This document shows, one piece after another, positions 51,321 to 60,819 of a stretch of 64,000 nucleotides of DNA (position 1 is its first letter; the number at the start of each line of letters is the position of its first letter). Location: contig NZ_ATYJ01000014.1 in NCBI RefSeq assembly GCF_000427625.1, positions 186,001 through 250,000 of the forward strand. Direction: 5' to 3'. The notes below the pieces were generated by a model. The model searched no databases. It saw only the letters and a list, made by a program, of their open reading frames with translations, and had not been told where the DNA came from. This DNA comes from Methylobacter luteus IMV-B-3098. Lineage in GTDB: Bacteria > Pseudomonadota > Gammaproteobacteria > Methylococcales > Methylomonadaceae. A program made the position numbers and the translations under genes.

Positions 51321-52690
51321 GTCTTCCCCATACGCATGGGGGTGTTTCCTGCGTTCACTATGAAAGCAGGATGGTAGAAAAGTCTTCCCCATACGCATGG
51401 GGGTGTTTCTAAGGCCGAGGTTGCCATATTCTTTGATGTGGCGTCTTCCCCATACGCATGGGGGTGTTTCTCTGTTTAGGTTGAATGAGGCGGCGATAGC
51501 TACGTCTTCCCCATACGCATGGGGGTGTTTCTAACCACGCATCTTTTAATGATTGGTTGCCAGCGTCTTCCCCATACGCATGGGGGTGTTTCTTCTTTTG
51601 CTAAAGCAGCGGCCTTTTCTCCGGCGTCTTCCCCATACGCATGGGGGTGTTTCTGCCTGATCAGGACCTTTATGAGCCAAGAATATGTCTTCCCCATACG
51701 CATGGGGGTGTTTCTTGGACAGCGCATTAGGTGCAAGGATGAGAGGCGTCTTCCCCATACGCATGGGGGTGTTTCCACTATCGGCAACATGGGCGCAGCA
51801 TCGGGCAGGTCTTCCCCATACGCATGGGGGTGTTTCCGTGCGGGTATTCAGAAACAACGTCGGCAGCGTGTCTTCCCCATACGCATGGGGGTGTTTCTGA
51901 GCAAAGACTATTCGGTAATGCCCTGCCTCAGTCTTCCCCATACGCATGGGGGTGTTTCTACTATGTTCACGGTTTCGGATTTCCCGGAACAGTCTTCCCC
52001 ATACGCATGGGGGTGTTTCTCTAAGAGCAAAATTAACCCGCTCATCTGCATCGTCTTCCCCATACGCATGGGGGTGTTTCGGCTACACGCATTTAGATGC
52101 GCCCTGGGCTGAGGTCTTCCCCATACGCATGGGGGTGTTTCCAGATTTTGACCGGCGTCGAGGTGCTGGAAAGTGTCTTCCCCATACGCATGGGGGTGTT
52201 TCCTTGGTGTACTCTTCGCGCGACTGGCCAAGCTTGTCTTCCCCATACGCATGGGGGTGTTTCTGGATTCGCTGATTGATAAATACAATCAACTGAGTCT
52301 TCCCCATACGCATGGGGGTGTTTCCGTACTGAGTTGGTTCGCCATTCAGCACGCCGCGTCTTCCCCATACGCATGGGGGTGTTTCTAGCTTCCTAATCCG
52401 GCAGATATTAAACCAAACGTCTTCCCCATACGCATGGGGGTGTTTCCATGATGCAGCAGGACAGCGGGCAGCAATATATGTCTTCCCCATACGCATGGGG
52501 GTGTTTCTTGGTCGCGTCCATGTTTTTAACGCGCAAGCGCGTCTTCCCCATACACATGGGGGTGTTTCTGCCGACCGCCTCACGCGCGGCGCTGACATTG
52601 GGTCTTCCCCATACGCATGGGGGTGTTTCTCACTTGATAATGTGAAAAGAGATTTGGGCATTGTCTTCCCCATACGCATGGGGGTGTTTG
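51321..52690 (+). CRISPR. Type I-E CRISPR array, 23 repeats, 22 spacers
   Basis: Repeats of 28 nt start GTCTTCCCCATACGCATGGG and end GGTGTTTC; a perfect 6-bp stem CCCCAT/ATGGGG with loop ACGC lies inside. Repeat starts are spaced exactly 61 bp at all 22 steps (51321, 51382 and so on to 52663), giving 33-nt spacers. Repeat 21 (52541) has a G-to-A change in the loop and repeat 23 a changed last base, marking the old, trailer end. The newest end is next to cas2. The first base after the repeat is T 14 times, C 7 times, G once, so position 29 is a pyrimidine-type PAM remnant. No spacer obviously matches elsewhere in the window by eye. Confidence 0.98.
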
Positions 52691-52751
52691 TAAGAGACGA
52701 AGCAAAATACTTCGCAAAGCAAGCAATAGTATCGAGATATCTAGGCTAACC

Positions 52752-52785
52752 AGCCAGCTTATGTAGTGCATAGGCTGGCTTTTTT
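52752..52785 (+). terminator. Intrinsic terminator after the array
   Basis: AGCCAGC pairs with GCTGGCT in a 12-bp extended stem (52752-52763 with 52769-52780) followed by five T. It should end the pre-crRNA transcript. Confidence 0.85.
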
Positions 52786-52815
52786 CTACGCCGGGGACTT
52801 ATTCGGTTAGAAAAT

Positions 52816-53289
52816 TTAAAAGTTGGACAAGTTGTTAATATTTCCCATTGAACTAAGGCCAAATGATGAGATGCTGTTTGAATTCAGGTCAAATGATGAA
52901 CTGTTGTCAAAAGAAGAAAAACTGTCGTTGCTATGCAAATCAAAGCCATAAGGATTGCCAGCAACATCAACTCCTGAGTAGTTACTAATCATGGGCAATC
53001 CAGTTGCGGGGTTGATGTTTCTTTCAAACAAACGATCAAATAAATCGTTTTTGCCAAAACGATTACCAGCAGTATCAAAACCAAACATGTCGCCACCAAT
53101 CATAGGCAATCCAGTTGCAGGATTTAAAAGAACTATTTGGTTTTCGTCAAAAGGATTTTGGTTATTTTTAAAAGAGTTAATCGATAACCTTATGCTATCG
53201 AATAGAAAGGCAATTCGTTTGCAGGCTGATCCAAAAATTGATCGAATAAAATTAAAGACAAAAGCGATCCAATAACTAACAAAGTACAT
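52816..53289 (-). CDS. Hypothetical protein with NPATGLPM repeats, 157 aa
   Basis: An N-terminal hydrophobic stretch (SYWIAFVFNFIRSIFGSA) could be a membrane anchor. Two copies of NPATGLPMI (about residues 57 and 93) are each followed by GxDxAGNxYG-like loops, a short motif seen in scattered small bacterial proteins. The C-terminus is a Ser/Asn/Phe-rich tail with FDLNSNS-like repeats. No function known to me. It is the first leftward gene beyond the array. Confidence 0.65.
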   Translation of the reverse strand: MYFVSYWIAFVFNFIRSIFGSACKRIAFLFDSIRLSINSFKNNQNPFDENQIVLLNPATGLPMIGGDMFGFDTAGNRFGKNDLFDRLFERNINPATGLPMISNYSGVDVAGNPYGFDLHSNDSFSSFDNSSSFDLNSNSISSFGLSSMGNINNLSNF

Positions 53290-53507
53290 ATCTAACTCCT
53301 TAATTCAAGCTCTTTCGTAGAAAGTGACCCGGGGACTCGACGCGCTGTCGGAAGGCTTTGCATTTTTCCAAAGCGATTTTTGCGCAGGGAAAATGCAAGA
53401 TCCTATCTGTTCTGGTGACTACCTGGCTTCCCGCCTCGCAGCGGACGCCCCAAGGAACAAATATACCAAAAATCAAAAGAAACGGTTTGTTTCAAGTGCT
53501 TTAGGCT
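53290..53507. other. Non-coding gap
   Basis: No supported gene. TTGCATTTTTCC (from 53358) and GGGAAAATGCAA (to 53394) form a stem with an 18-nt loop. Nothing else recognised. Confidence 0.4.
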
Positions 53508-53828
53508 TTAACCATACTGCGTGTTAAATTTCTTCGCGACTGTTTCAGTTAGCTGGATATTGGCATCTCTAACGGATGCCAATGCCTCATTTATGACAGC
53601 GGTTATCAATTCTTCAGCTTGAACTTTCCGACCTTGCAAGATCTCAGGTGCAAGCGTAAGAGTTTTTATCTCGCGGCGACCGGTGAGTACGACTTTAACG
53701 TCGCCCCCTTCGCTTTCGCATAGAAATTCAAGCTGTTCAAATTCCCGTTTGGCCTGGTCAAGCTGACGTTTGTAAATCTGGCCCAATTCTTGAGGATTTA
53801 TTTTCTTTTTGTTTTTTGGTTTCAACAT
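53508..53828 (-). CDS. YbaB/EbfC-family DNA-binding protein
   Basis: 106 residues: a central region with the family pattern GGDVKVVLTGRREIKTLTL, flanked by helices, forming a tweezer-like homodimer that binds DNA non-specifically. Lysine-rich N-terminus. It is the last gene of the leftward transfer operon, 24 bp after traG, so it may compact or protect the plasmid or regulate transfer. YbaB proteins are usually chromosomal neighbours of recR; finding one in a tra operon is unusual. Confidence 0.82.
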   Translation of the reverse strand: MLKPKNKKKINPQELGQIYKRQLDQAKREFEQLEFLCESEGGDVKVVLTGRREIKTLTLAPEILQGRKVQAEELITAVINEALASVRDANIQLTETVAKKFNTQYG

Positions 53829-53851
53829 GAAATTACCTTTTCTTTCGTTAA

Positions 53852-56848
53852 TTATTTCGGTGGTATTGGGGGTAAATCGTTATCTGATATATTTCGTTGA
53901 GGTTTATCGTCGTCGCCAAAATTTTCATTTATGAAGTCTTTGGCTTTAGTTCTCATAGTGTCTGCACTTTTTTCTGCCGCGACAACCGTGTTGTCATAAA
54001 AAAGTGATCCTTCGTTTATCATAGCCCTTCCCATCATATGGGACGTATCTTTGTTGTTATCAATTTTTCCACCCAACTCAATATTTTTTCTGACTTCATC
54101 AGGATTACCGAGATTGCTATGCTTAAGCGCCGCCTCCACTTTAGCGCGCGGCCCTGTACCAGATTGGTTTCCTGGCTTGGAAGTCTGACCTGATTTTGAG
54201 CCGCTGGAATTGTTATCCTTGTCGGCGGTATGATTTAGCGTGGCTGGTTTGCTTGTTTGAGCCGATTTTGGAATATGCTCTTGATGAGGTGCCGTGTGGG
54301 ATGCAGTTTGTTTGAGCGCCGATGGGTGCCCGCTACGGCTTTCAACACCGACATCAGAATCTTGGTCGCCGGCATAACCTTTGACTTTTGATCTGAATCC
54401 CTCGGCCATGTCATTGCTGACAATGCTATCCACTGACTGGCTATTATTTTTGAATTCGGTTGGGCTAATATCCATGCCGGTACCGCTTGTTGTGGGCAGC
54501 AGGAAATCGTTGAAGGTTTTTGTCGCGGCGACAGGATCTGCGCTGTTGAGTTTTAAGAAACCAGCCAACGTTTCGCGATCGTCGCCGATCAGGCCCGATG
54601 CGCTTGAGCTATTGATTTCATATTGTGCCTCACTACTCAGTTTGGCATATGCTTGCGGCCCTATTTTCTCTTCTAAAGCCCGGTTGGCATTGGATATATC
54701 AGCCAATGCCCCTGCTTTATTAAGCGCTGGGCCAAGTTGCCATGTAGCCATATTGATGGATTTTGCATTGGAATCCTGCATGGACGCCATTTCAGAATAG
54801 CGCTCTTCTGCCTGTTGAACGGCTTGCAACTGGCTTTGGTATTGCTCGCCAAGTGCTTCCATTTCCTCAGAAGCCTGGAAGCTTTGATTAGTACTGGTTG
54901 TCGATTTGCCATTGCTAGAATTTGTTAACTCTTGGTATTGATCTGTTTTAGTGTAGGACTGTGACGCCAAGTCAGATAATGCTTCTTTTCTTTCTGCGGT
55001 CATGCTAGCTACAGAATCCAGGGACGATTCAACAGCGGCCTTCATGAAACTCTTATTTCCACCGAGACCTGCATTCAAGCCTGCATTCAAGCCTGCTTTA
55101 ACCGCTTCTGATTCCGCCGATGACATGGAAGCTGTATCGCTGACAGTCCTGCCGTCACTCGTTGTCCATCCAGTGCCAGAGGAGAGAGTTTGGTTCACGG
55201 CGCTGGTGGTCGCATTAGCGACGCTACTCATAGTGCCGGATCGACTGGAAAGCTGATTGATCTTACTCATGGTCTCGTTGGCAGTCGCACTGGCACTGCG
55301 AACCGAGCCAGCGGCGCTTTGCTTCGCTCTTCCAAACGTGGATGACGATGAAATAGTGGTATCGGCCATTCCGGACTGCTTGGTCCCGGTGTTCGGCGAG
55401 GCCTCCGTTTTTGAACCTAAGGTCATGGCGGGCGTCGACTGGTAGGCGTCCGGCCTCAATCGACCTGGATCAACGCTGCTGGAGGCACCTGACATCATCT
55501 TGCTGGACAGGTTGGTGGCCGTCACGGAACCGCCGTAGACGATCATCAAGGCCAGAGCCGGCACACTGGACGCCAGCATGCCGCCGGCCGACAGCCAGGT
55601 TTCCAATGTCCCATACAATTGGTCATGGTTGATCATGGCGGTCAGTCCGGATCCGTTGGATTCCGCATTCTCCGCAATCGTTTTAAGCGCTCGCGAGGTC
55701 ACAATGGTAATGTATAGATTGCATACCGCCATCAGCGGTCCCCATAACGAGATCCAGATCATCATCTGCACATAGCGCACCAGCATGGTCATGCCGACAG
55801 GGCCCAACGTGGTCAGGAAAGCCACAATGGGCGAAATGGCCACGGTAAAAATTTCCACAAACGCCATCAAGGGTTGGGCAATCTCATTAAACATCGATTG
55901 CTCGCTGGCCCACTGCAAATTGAGCTGCTCTTTGCCCTGGCGCTGGATGAATGCGACCGGACCGCCCTTCAGATAGGATGCCAGCAAGGCGTTTTGCATA
56001 TAGGTCTGCGAATCAATCTGTGCCTGATCCAGTGCAACAGCCGCCTGATCAATGGTCTCTGCGGCTGTGTGCGAGGGATCTTGAATGCCGAGCAAGCCTG
56101 ACACATACCTGTCCAGCGCCTCTGAAAACTCACTGGATTTCATGTAATTGACGATATCCTGATAAGCGCCTTTGCAATTTTTCTGCGTGCCGGCAGCGCC
56201 GGATGAAGGCAACTTCACCAGGATATCGATGTTGACAAACGACGTGATCAACGCACCTAACAAATCATCGGATTTTTGCAATCCTTCAATAGTCACTTCC
56301 GCATCGCTCCCGCCTCTTTCCAAATCGAACATGACGCAACTTTCGATATAGGCATTCAGTGTTTCGCCCAGGCTGCCGGACAGAGAGGAATCGGATCCGG
56401 CAGTACCCAACCCGATATGCTGTAATTTGATTAATGTGTTCAGCGAATTCAGATAGCCGTTATTCAACAGGCTGGCTTCAGCGGGCGTTGAAAACGCCGT
56501 TTCAAACATCTCCGTCATCTTGACGCCCATAGTTGATATGACAGACATGGGGACAACGACGCCCAGCGGCACATCGTCAACCGTCCTTACCTCGCCCGTA
56601 TAGACATCCTCGATAATGGCCGTCGCTTTCGGTATAAACAACACTGAATAGGCAAGCAGCGCGATCAGCGAGTAGCGCAACGGGAATTCCTGATTGGTCA
56701 GGTAATTAATTGAAATTAACAAAATCCCCAGCACAAATCCGGCATTGATGAGTTTATTCAGGCTGTTATTGCCGAAGATCATCGCGACGCCTTTGAATGC
56801 TTCATACAGCATTTCGCCATCGCCGATACTTAAAATGTCATAAGTCAT
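53852..56848 (-). CDS. traG: Conjugal transfer protein TraG (mating-pair stabilisation)
   Basis: 998 residues. The N-terminal third has several transmembrane segments (VLGILLISINYLT, RYSLIALLAYSVLFIP, later VALMIVYGGSV type stretches), matching the TraG N-domain; the C-terminal third is Ser/Thr-rich and probably periplasmic or cytoplasmic. It assembles with TraH and the pilus machinery and stabilises mating pairs. The domain layout and the traH-traG order follow F and SXT. Confidence 0.9.
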   Translation of the reverse strand: MTYDILSIGDGEMLYEAFKGVAMIFGNNSLNKLINAGFVLGILLISINYLTNQEFPLRYSLIALLAYSVLFIPKATAIIEDVYTGEVRTVDDVPLGVVVPMSVISTMGVKMTEMFETAFSTPAEASLLNNGYLNSLNTLIKLQHIGLGTAGSDSSLSGSLGETLNAYIESCVMFDLERGGSDAEVTIEGLQKSDDLLGALITSFVNIDILVKLPSSGAAGTQKNCKGAYQDIVNYMKSSEFSEALDRYVSGLLGIQDPSHTAAETIDQAAVALDQAQIDSQTYMQNALLASYLKGGPVAFIQRQGKEQLNLQWASEQSMFNEIAQPLMAFVEIFTVAISPIVAFLTTLGPVGMTMLVRYVQMMIWISLWGPLMAVCNLYITIVTSRALKTIAENAESNGSGLTAMINHDQLYGTLETWLSAGGMLASSVPALALMIVYGGSVTATNLSSKMMSGASSSVDPGRLRPDAYQSTPAMTLGSKTEASPNTGTKQSGMADTTISSSSTFGRAKQSAAGSVRSASATANETMSKINQLSSRSGTMSSVANATTSAVNQTLSSGTGWTTSDGRTVSDTASMSSAESEAVKAGLNAGLNAGLGGNKSFMKAAVESSLDSVASMTAERKEALSDLASQSYTKTDQYQELTNSSNGKSTTSTNQSFQASEEMEALGEQYQSQLQAVQQAEERYSEMASMQDSNAKSINMATWQLGPALNKAGALADISNANRALEEKIGPQAYAKLSSEAQYEINSSSASGLIGDDRETLAGFLKLNSADPVAATKTFNDFLLPTTSGTGMDISPTEFKNNSQSVDSIVSNDMAEGFRSKVKGYAGDQDSDVGVESRSGHPSALKQTASHTAPHQEHIPKSAQTSKPATLNHTADKDNNSSGSKSGQTSKPGNQSGTGPRAKVEAALKHSNLGNPDEVRKNIELGGKIDNNKDTSHMMGRAMINEGSLFYDNTVVAAEKSADTMRTKAKDFINENFGDDDKPQRNISDNDLPPIPPK

Positions 56849-56859
56849 GGTGAATATCC

Positions 56860-58221
56860 TTAATGGATTTTATGATTCAAAGGCTCTCTTAGCGACCTGA
56901 CCAGGTTTTCCTGTAAAGAAAGCAAGGTGTTAACGCCCGCTATTGCGTTATTTGCAATAGCCCGTTGTGAATTAATTTGTTCTTTCTTGTCCCGCATGAC
57001 CTGGAGCATGGATGAATCCATGGGCCTTCCCGTGCCTTCAACGGCGTTTCTGACGGCGTCATACATTTCCTCGATGAAATAACTGGTAAGCTCGATCGCT
57101 TGTATATCCACCATTCTGTCTCCTGCCAGCCCGGCCGAGTTTATTTCAGTGCTCAAACGTCTCAACAAGCCATAGGCGCCCGGCGATGTTGAGGCAATGA
57201 ATTTCTGCTCCTCATTTGTGAATTGATCGGCAAGGGCCTTGCTGGCCAATTTTCTGACAATGCCGCCGGTTCCCGTAGCGCCCGATCCGGTGCCGAACAG
57301 CATTTTCCTGATCTTCGGTCGCATGCCGGTGATAGTAATAACCTGGCTGTTATTACCGCTAGGCAGCAAACATTTCGAACTCTCACATTTATAGATAGTT
57401 ACTTGTCCGCCTTCTATGAAATCCCGGACACTCAAAAGCGCTGGGCGAGTATCATACTGAGCATCCGAGTTATCGTTTTTTACGTTGCGGATGATTGTGC
57501 CCGTCAGGCTCATCATGACCATTTTCATCTGCTCATCATTACTGGTATACCAACTGGCTGCATTTGATGCCTGCAGGGCTTCATAAACGATATTGCCGGT
57601 AATTTCATTCACAGATCCGTGAGCAATCATCACCTTGGCCGGAGAGTCTGTTGTGCCTTCTTTCGCTTTAAAGAAGTCCTCCAGGTAACCATGTTGAGCA
57701 GTCAGTCCCCCGGCCTCAAAGACTTCTTTGTCCCGCCATGCTTTCAAGCCTGTTGCATTGACAACATTCTGAGCCGCTTCGCATGAATTCCGCATGAGCG
57801 AGTTGAGGGTCGCCACGTCTTTTTGTAGCTTCGACATAATTTGCGAGCACGTGGGGCACATGCCTTCAATGGCTAATTGAAACGCGTAACCGACTGCCGC
57901 CTGGGCAATGCTACGCATAAGCTGAGTAAACTGCGCGCTATTAATATAGGAGAAAGAACCACCAAACAGGTCAATTCCGCCACAGCCTCCCTTGATGTCC
58001 GGCGGGATAAATGAAACAAGGTTGGGATGAACCACCTTGTTGCGCATTGAGAGACTGCCGCCGGCGATCACCCCGCGCCTCTGGGTTTGATAGGATCCGG
58101 CCGCCGTGACATTGATCATGTCATTGAACATGCCGTTTAACTCGCTATCGAGTCCTGCTTGTGCTGGATGGGCCATGAACAGCGCTAAGCAGATGAGTGC
58201 CAACAGAGTTCGGTTTCGCAT
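56860..58221 (-). CDS. traH: Conjugal transfer protein TraH
   Basis: 453 residues from the ATG at 58221; a start at 58263 would overlap the neighbour more and precede the signal peptide. Signal sequence LLALICLALFMAHPAQA is cleaved before GLDSELNGMFNDM. The family pattern GGCGGIDLFGGSFS is present. TraH is a periplasmic pilus-assembly protein working with TraF and TraW. Confidence 0.93.
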   Translation of the reverse strand: MRNRTLLALICLALFMAHPAQAGLDSELNGMFNDMINVTAAGSYQTQRRGVIAGGSLSMRNKVVHPNLVSFIPPDIKGGCGGIDLFGGSFSYINSAQFTQLMRSIAQAAVGYAFQLAIEGMCPTCSQIMSKLQKDVATLNSLMRNSCEAAQNVVNATGLKAWRDKEVFEAGGLTAQHGYLEDFFKAKEGTTDSPAKVMIAHGSVNEITGNIVYEALQASNAASWYTSNDEQMKMVMMSLTGTIIRNVKNDNSDAQYDTRPALLSVRDFIEGGQVTIYKCESSKCLLPSGNNSQVITITGMRPKIRKMLFGTGSGATGTGGIVRKLASKALADQFTNEEQKFIASTSPGAYGLLRRLSTEINSAGLAGDRMVDIQAIELTSYFIEEMYDAVRNAVEGTGRPMDSSMLQVMRDKKEQINSQRAIANNAIAGVNTLLSLQENLVRSLREPLNHKIH

Positions 58222-58223
58222 AA

Positions 58224-58991
58224 TTAGATCCAGACGATATCGCTGAAATAATCCATCCGGCATTGGTAAAAATTATTGCCGGTTTTTTTTGTCGGCGCTT
58301 TAACGGCTTTTTTTAGCCGAGCCTGATTTCTTGACAGAAAGTAGCCTTGCCCGTATTTGATGCCCATCAGGATGGCGCAGGTCACGTCGGATTTCGAATA
58401 CAGGTCATCGGCGATGATCTGTATATGCTCGGCATTCAATTTTTCGATGACGCCATACGCCTGCGATGCGATGGACAAATCTTCCCGCATCTCCATGATG
58501 GCGCCTTTTTTAATCTTGAACACATCGATGTATTCACTGATGCCTTTCGAATTGAATTCAAAAAGTCGGGCATGAAATAAGCCGACCCTGATCTGGCGCT
58601 TCCGCAGTATTTCAAACAGCGGCCGGGATTGTTCGAGCGCCTGGTACCCTTCCTGATCGCGCGCATCGATGACGATTTCCAACGGAACCGACGGCAGCGA
58701 CGAAGTCAATTCATCCAGGAACAGTTTCAGATCGTTCGGCTTGGTCTGATGGGCGAGTCCCCACGACAAATAGATCGGCCGCCCGGATTTATGCAGCCAT
58801 TTCGACAAGTGGGCATGGATGTCCGCCAGCAAGGGCTTTTCGTTGCCGGATTGAATCAGCTTGAAGGTATCTTGAGCTTTTAATAGTTTTTGTCCGCGCT
58901 TAACATTAACTTCCATGCCGACCATGGTTGCGTCAGCCAGATGGAAGCGCGGCGTGAATAGAGGCACATATCGGTCTTTAGTGTGATGCAT
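58224..58991 (-). CDS. Degenerate EAL-domain protein in the transfer operon
   Basis: 255 residues resembling EAL phosphodiesterases in outline: FTPRFHLADATMVGMEV at the site of the EAL motif (reads EVN), LEIVIDARDQEG, and ILMGIKYGQGYFLSRNQARL, the conserved C-terminal helix. The DDFG(T/S)G loop and the ExL catalytic residues are missing, so it should not hydrolyse c-di-GMP but could bind it or a partner. Placed between traF and traH in the operon, 3 bp from the traH start, suggesting control of transfer. Confidence 0.72.
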   Translation of the reverse strand: MHHTKDRYVPLFTPRFHLADATMVGMEVNVKRGQKLLKAQDTFKLIQSGNEKPLLADIHAHLSKWLHKSGRPIYLSWGLAHQTKPNDLKLFLDELTSSLPSVPLEIVIDARDQEGYQALEQSRPLFEILRKRQIRVGLFHARLFEFNSKGISEYIDVFKIKKGAIMEMREDLSIASQAYGVIEKLNAEHIQIIADDLYSKSDVTCAILMGIKYGQGYFLSRNQARLKKAVKAPTKKTGNNFYQCRMDYFSDIVWI

Positions 58992-59044
58992 TTGTTTTTA
59001 AAAATTGTTTTCAGTGGTAAGCAGTCAGTAGCATTTAAGCTGCT

Positions 59045-60079
59045 TCAAAGTTGTTGTCTTAAGTTATCGCGAATGATCCTCACCAATTCGCCTGGTTCAT
59101 TCACGGTCTTTTCGTCAATGCTCTGAAGGGTCCGGTTATCTACCTGGATGGGGTTCACCTTCAGCGTGTCCTGATACTCATCGTCATTCAGCCAACCATT
59201 CTCATAAGATAAGGCGATGGCCCGTTTGACGATTTCGTCACCGGATAACAAGCCCTGTCCCAGTTGCAGGGCGCCGCCGTTCTCGCCCGGTTTAACCAGG
59301 AATAACGCGGGCGTGGTCTCGACCCCCAGTTTCTTGGCCTGGCCCCGGTCAAGGGTGAAATCAGGAAATTCCCCGTTTGACAAAGGCAGGCCGTCGAGCG
59401 CAATAGGGAGCACCTTGAATCCGTAGGCATTCATCAGGCCTTTCAAGACGCCGGCTTCCTTGACGCAGAATTCGCAGGTGCTGGCATAGAAGAACCACAA
59501 CCCCGCGCTTTCAGCCAGTTTTTTCGATGCCTTTTCGATGCCTTGGGTTGACATCTCATCTTTGGCGAACGCCCCGAATGTGGCGATCGGACGCCTGGCG
59601 TTCTCGTCCAATACGGAATCGCTCATCACCACCCGCTGGGAAACCTCGGTAAATTTCTCGGCTTTGTCCAGCATGACCCGTTGCAAATACATATAGGCCG
59701 ACACGTTTTCATGGGTCGGTTCGTCGATCGCCTTATCGCGATACTTTTCCATGTTCTTGCGGAACCACTCAGCCGACAGGGGCTTGGGTCCTGAGGGAGC
59801 CGCCGGCGCCGCTGGTTTCTCCGGTGTAGGCGGAGGTGGCAACGTCGGTGCTGGCGGCTCTACTTCGGCCATGTCCTCTTCCAAGGCCGGGTCTTCGTAC
59901 CAGAACCAGCCGCGCTCCTTGTCCTCGTAAAAAGGCGCCCCGTCAGAAACGGACGCGGAGGACTCCCGTCCATCGGAGACGCTGAAAAACGAGCCGGCGT
60001 TGTCGTTTTCCTGAGCGGACACGGCATGACTGCAGCAGGCCAGCGCGAGCGTTAAGGGCGGCAGGAGCTGTCTGATCAC
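59045..60079 (-). CDS. traF: Conjugal transfer protein TraF, thioredoxin-like
   Basis: 344 residues. Signal peptide LTLALACCSHAVSA. The middle is Pro/Glu-rich (PPAPTLPPPPTPEKPAAPAAP), followed by a thioredoxin-fold domain with FFYASTCEFCVKEAG: a CxxC active site (CEFC), present here although F-plasmid TraF lacks it. It helps fold or assemble disulphide-rich pilus components. Its stop is overlapped by the upstream gene (start of traF inside the end of 60076). Confidence 0.9.
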   Translation of the reverse strand: MIRQLLPPLTLALACCSHAVSAQENDNAGSFFSVSDGRESSASVSDGAPFYEDKERGWFWYEDPALEEDMAEVEPPAPTLPPPPTPEKPAAPAAPSGPKPLSAEWFRKNMEKYRDKAIDEPTHENVSAYMYLQRVMLDKAEKFTEVSQRVVMSDSVLDENARRPIATFGAFAKDEMSTQGIEKASKKLAESAGLWFFYASTCEFCVKEAGVLKGLMNAYGFKVLPIALDGLPLSNGEFPDFTLDRGQAKKLGVETTPALFLVKPGENGGALQLGQGLLSGDEIVKRAIALSYENGWLNDDEYQDTLKVNPIQVDNRTLQSIDEKTVNEPGELVRIIRDNLRQQL

Positions 60080-60786
60080 GCCGCGACTTCTTGTTCAGCG
60101 TCAAGCGTGGCGGTTTCTTCCTGCGGCGCCTGAGGGGTAGTGTCTTGGGCCGCCGTGCGGTTATCATCCGTTTCCGATGCAAGGGCTTCGGTCTGACCGT
60201 CGTCTTGCTGTCTGGCCTGGTTCCGTGCTTGCACCCGGTCTCTGACCCCTAAGGAAAGCGTCCGGGTTTGCGTCTGGATGCGTCTTATTTCACCGTCAAT
60301 TTCAGCGAGCGCCTTGTTCCGTTGCAGGTCATCGATCACGCAGGCCAGCCAGAGGGCGCTGAGTTTTTCATCCAGTTCCTGCACGGTTTTTAAGGTCTGC
60401 AAGAACCGGTTGGCCAAGGGATCAATAATGGTGATATGGGTCGTGCCGAATTGCGGCTTGCTCATGTTCACGTTATCTTTTTTCAGGAGCTGCTCGGCCA
60501 CGGTGATCTTCTTGCGCAGGTTGTCATTGACCTCTTCCATCAGGCCAATGATTTCCTTGGTCAGCTCGCTTTCCACCGTGGCGTTGGCACCGACGCGGCA
60601 ATAGAACCGCAACAGATAAGCGGCACGGGAAAACCGGTCAAAATTGCGCCGGTAGAGGCGCAATACGTTAACGGAGAAACGCGCTTGCACGATAATGCGG
60701 TTATCGCGGCACTCGCTGATGAAATGTCGTCTGACCGGATTATCCCGGGTGGGGCGACTGGATGCGTTTTGTGGAGTTTCAGCCAT
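60076..60786 (-). CDS. DUF1845-like protein
   Basis: 236 residues. The core (about 20-180) resembles DUF1845 proteins of integrating conjugative elements (RNFDRFSRAAYLLRFYCRVG, then NRFLQTLKTVQELDEKLSALW). The C-terminus is low-complexity Gln/Ala/Glu/Thr-rich. No signal. It sits between traC and traF with a 4-bp overlap to traF; function uncertain, possibly a regulator of transfer or a cytoplasmic accessory of the secretion system. Confidence 0.65.
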   Translation of the reverse strand: MAETPQNASSRPTRDNPVRRHFISECRDNRIIVQARFSVNVLRLYRRNFDRFSRAAYLLRFYCRVGANATVESELTKEIIGLMEEVNDNLRKKITVAEQLLKKDNVNMSKPQFGTTHITIIDPLANRFLQTLKTVQELDEKLSALWLACVIDDLQRNKALAEIDGEIRRIQTQTRTLSLGVRDRVQARNQARQQDDGQTEALASETDDNRTAAQDTTPQAPQEETATLDAEQEVAA

Positions 60787-60819
60787 GATGGGGTCTCTCT
60801 GGGTTCGTTTATGGAGCGG

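Noticed and set aside
51500-52749. Long open frames across the CRISPR array on both strands
   Set aside because: They arise from the 61-bp repeat period and encode only repeat translation.
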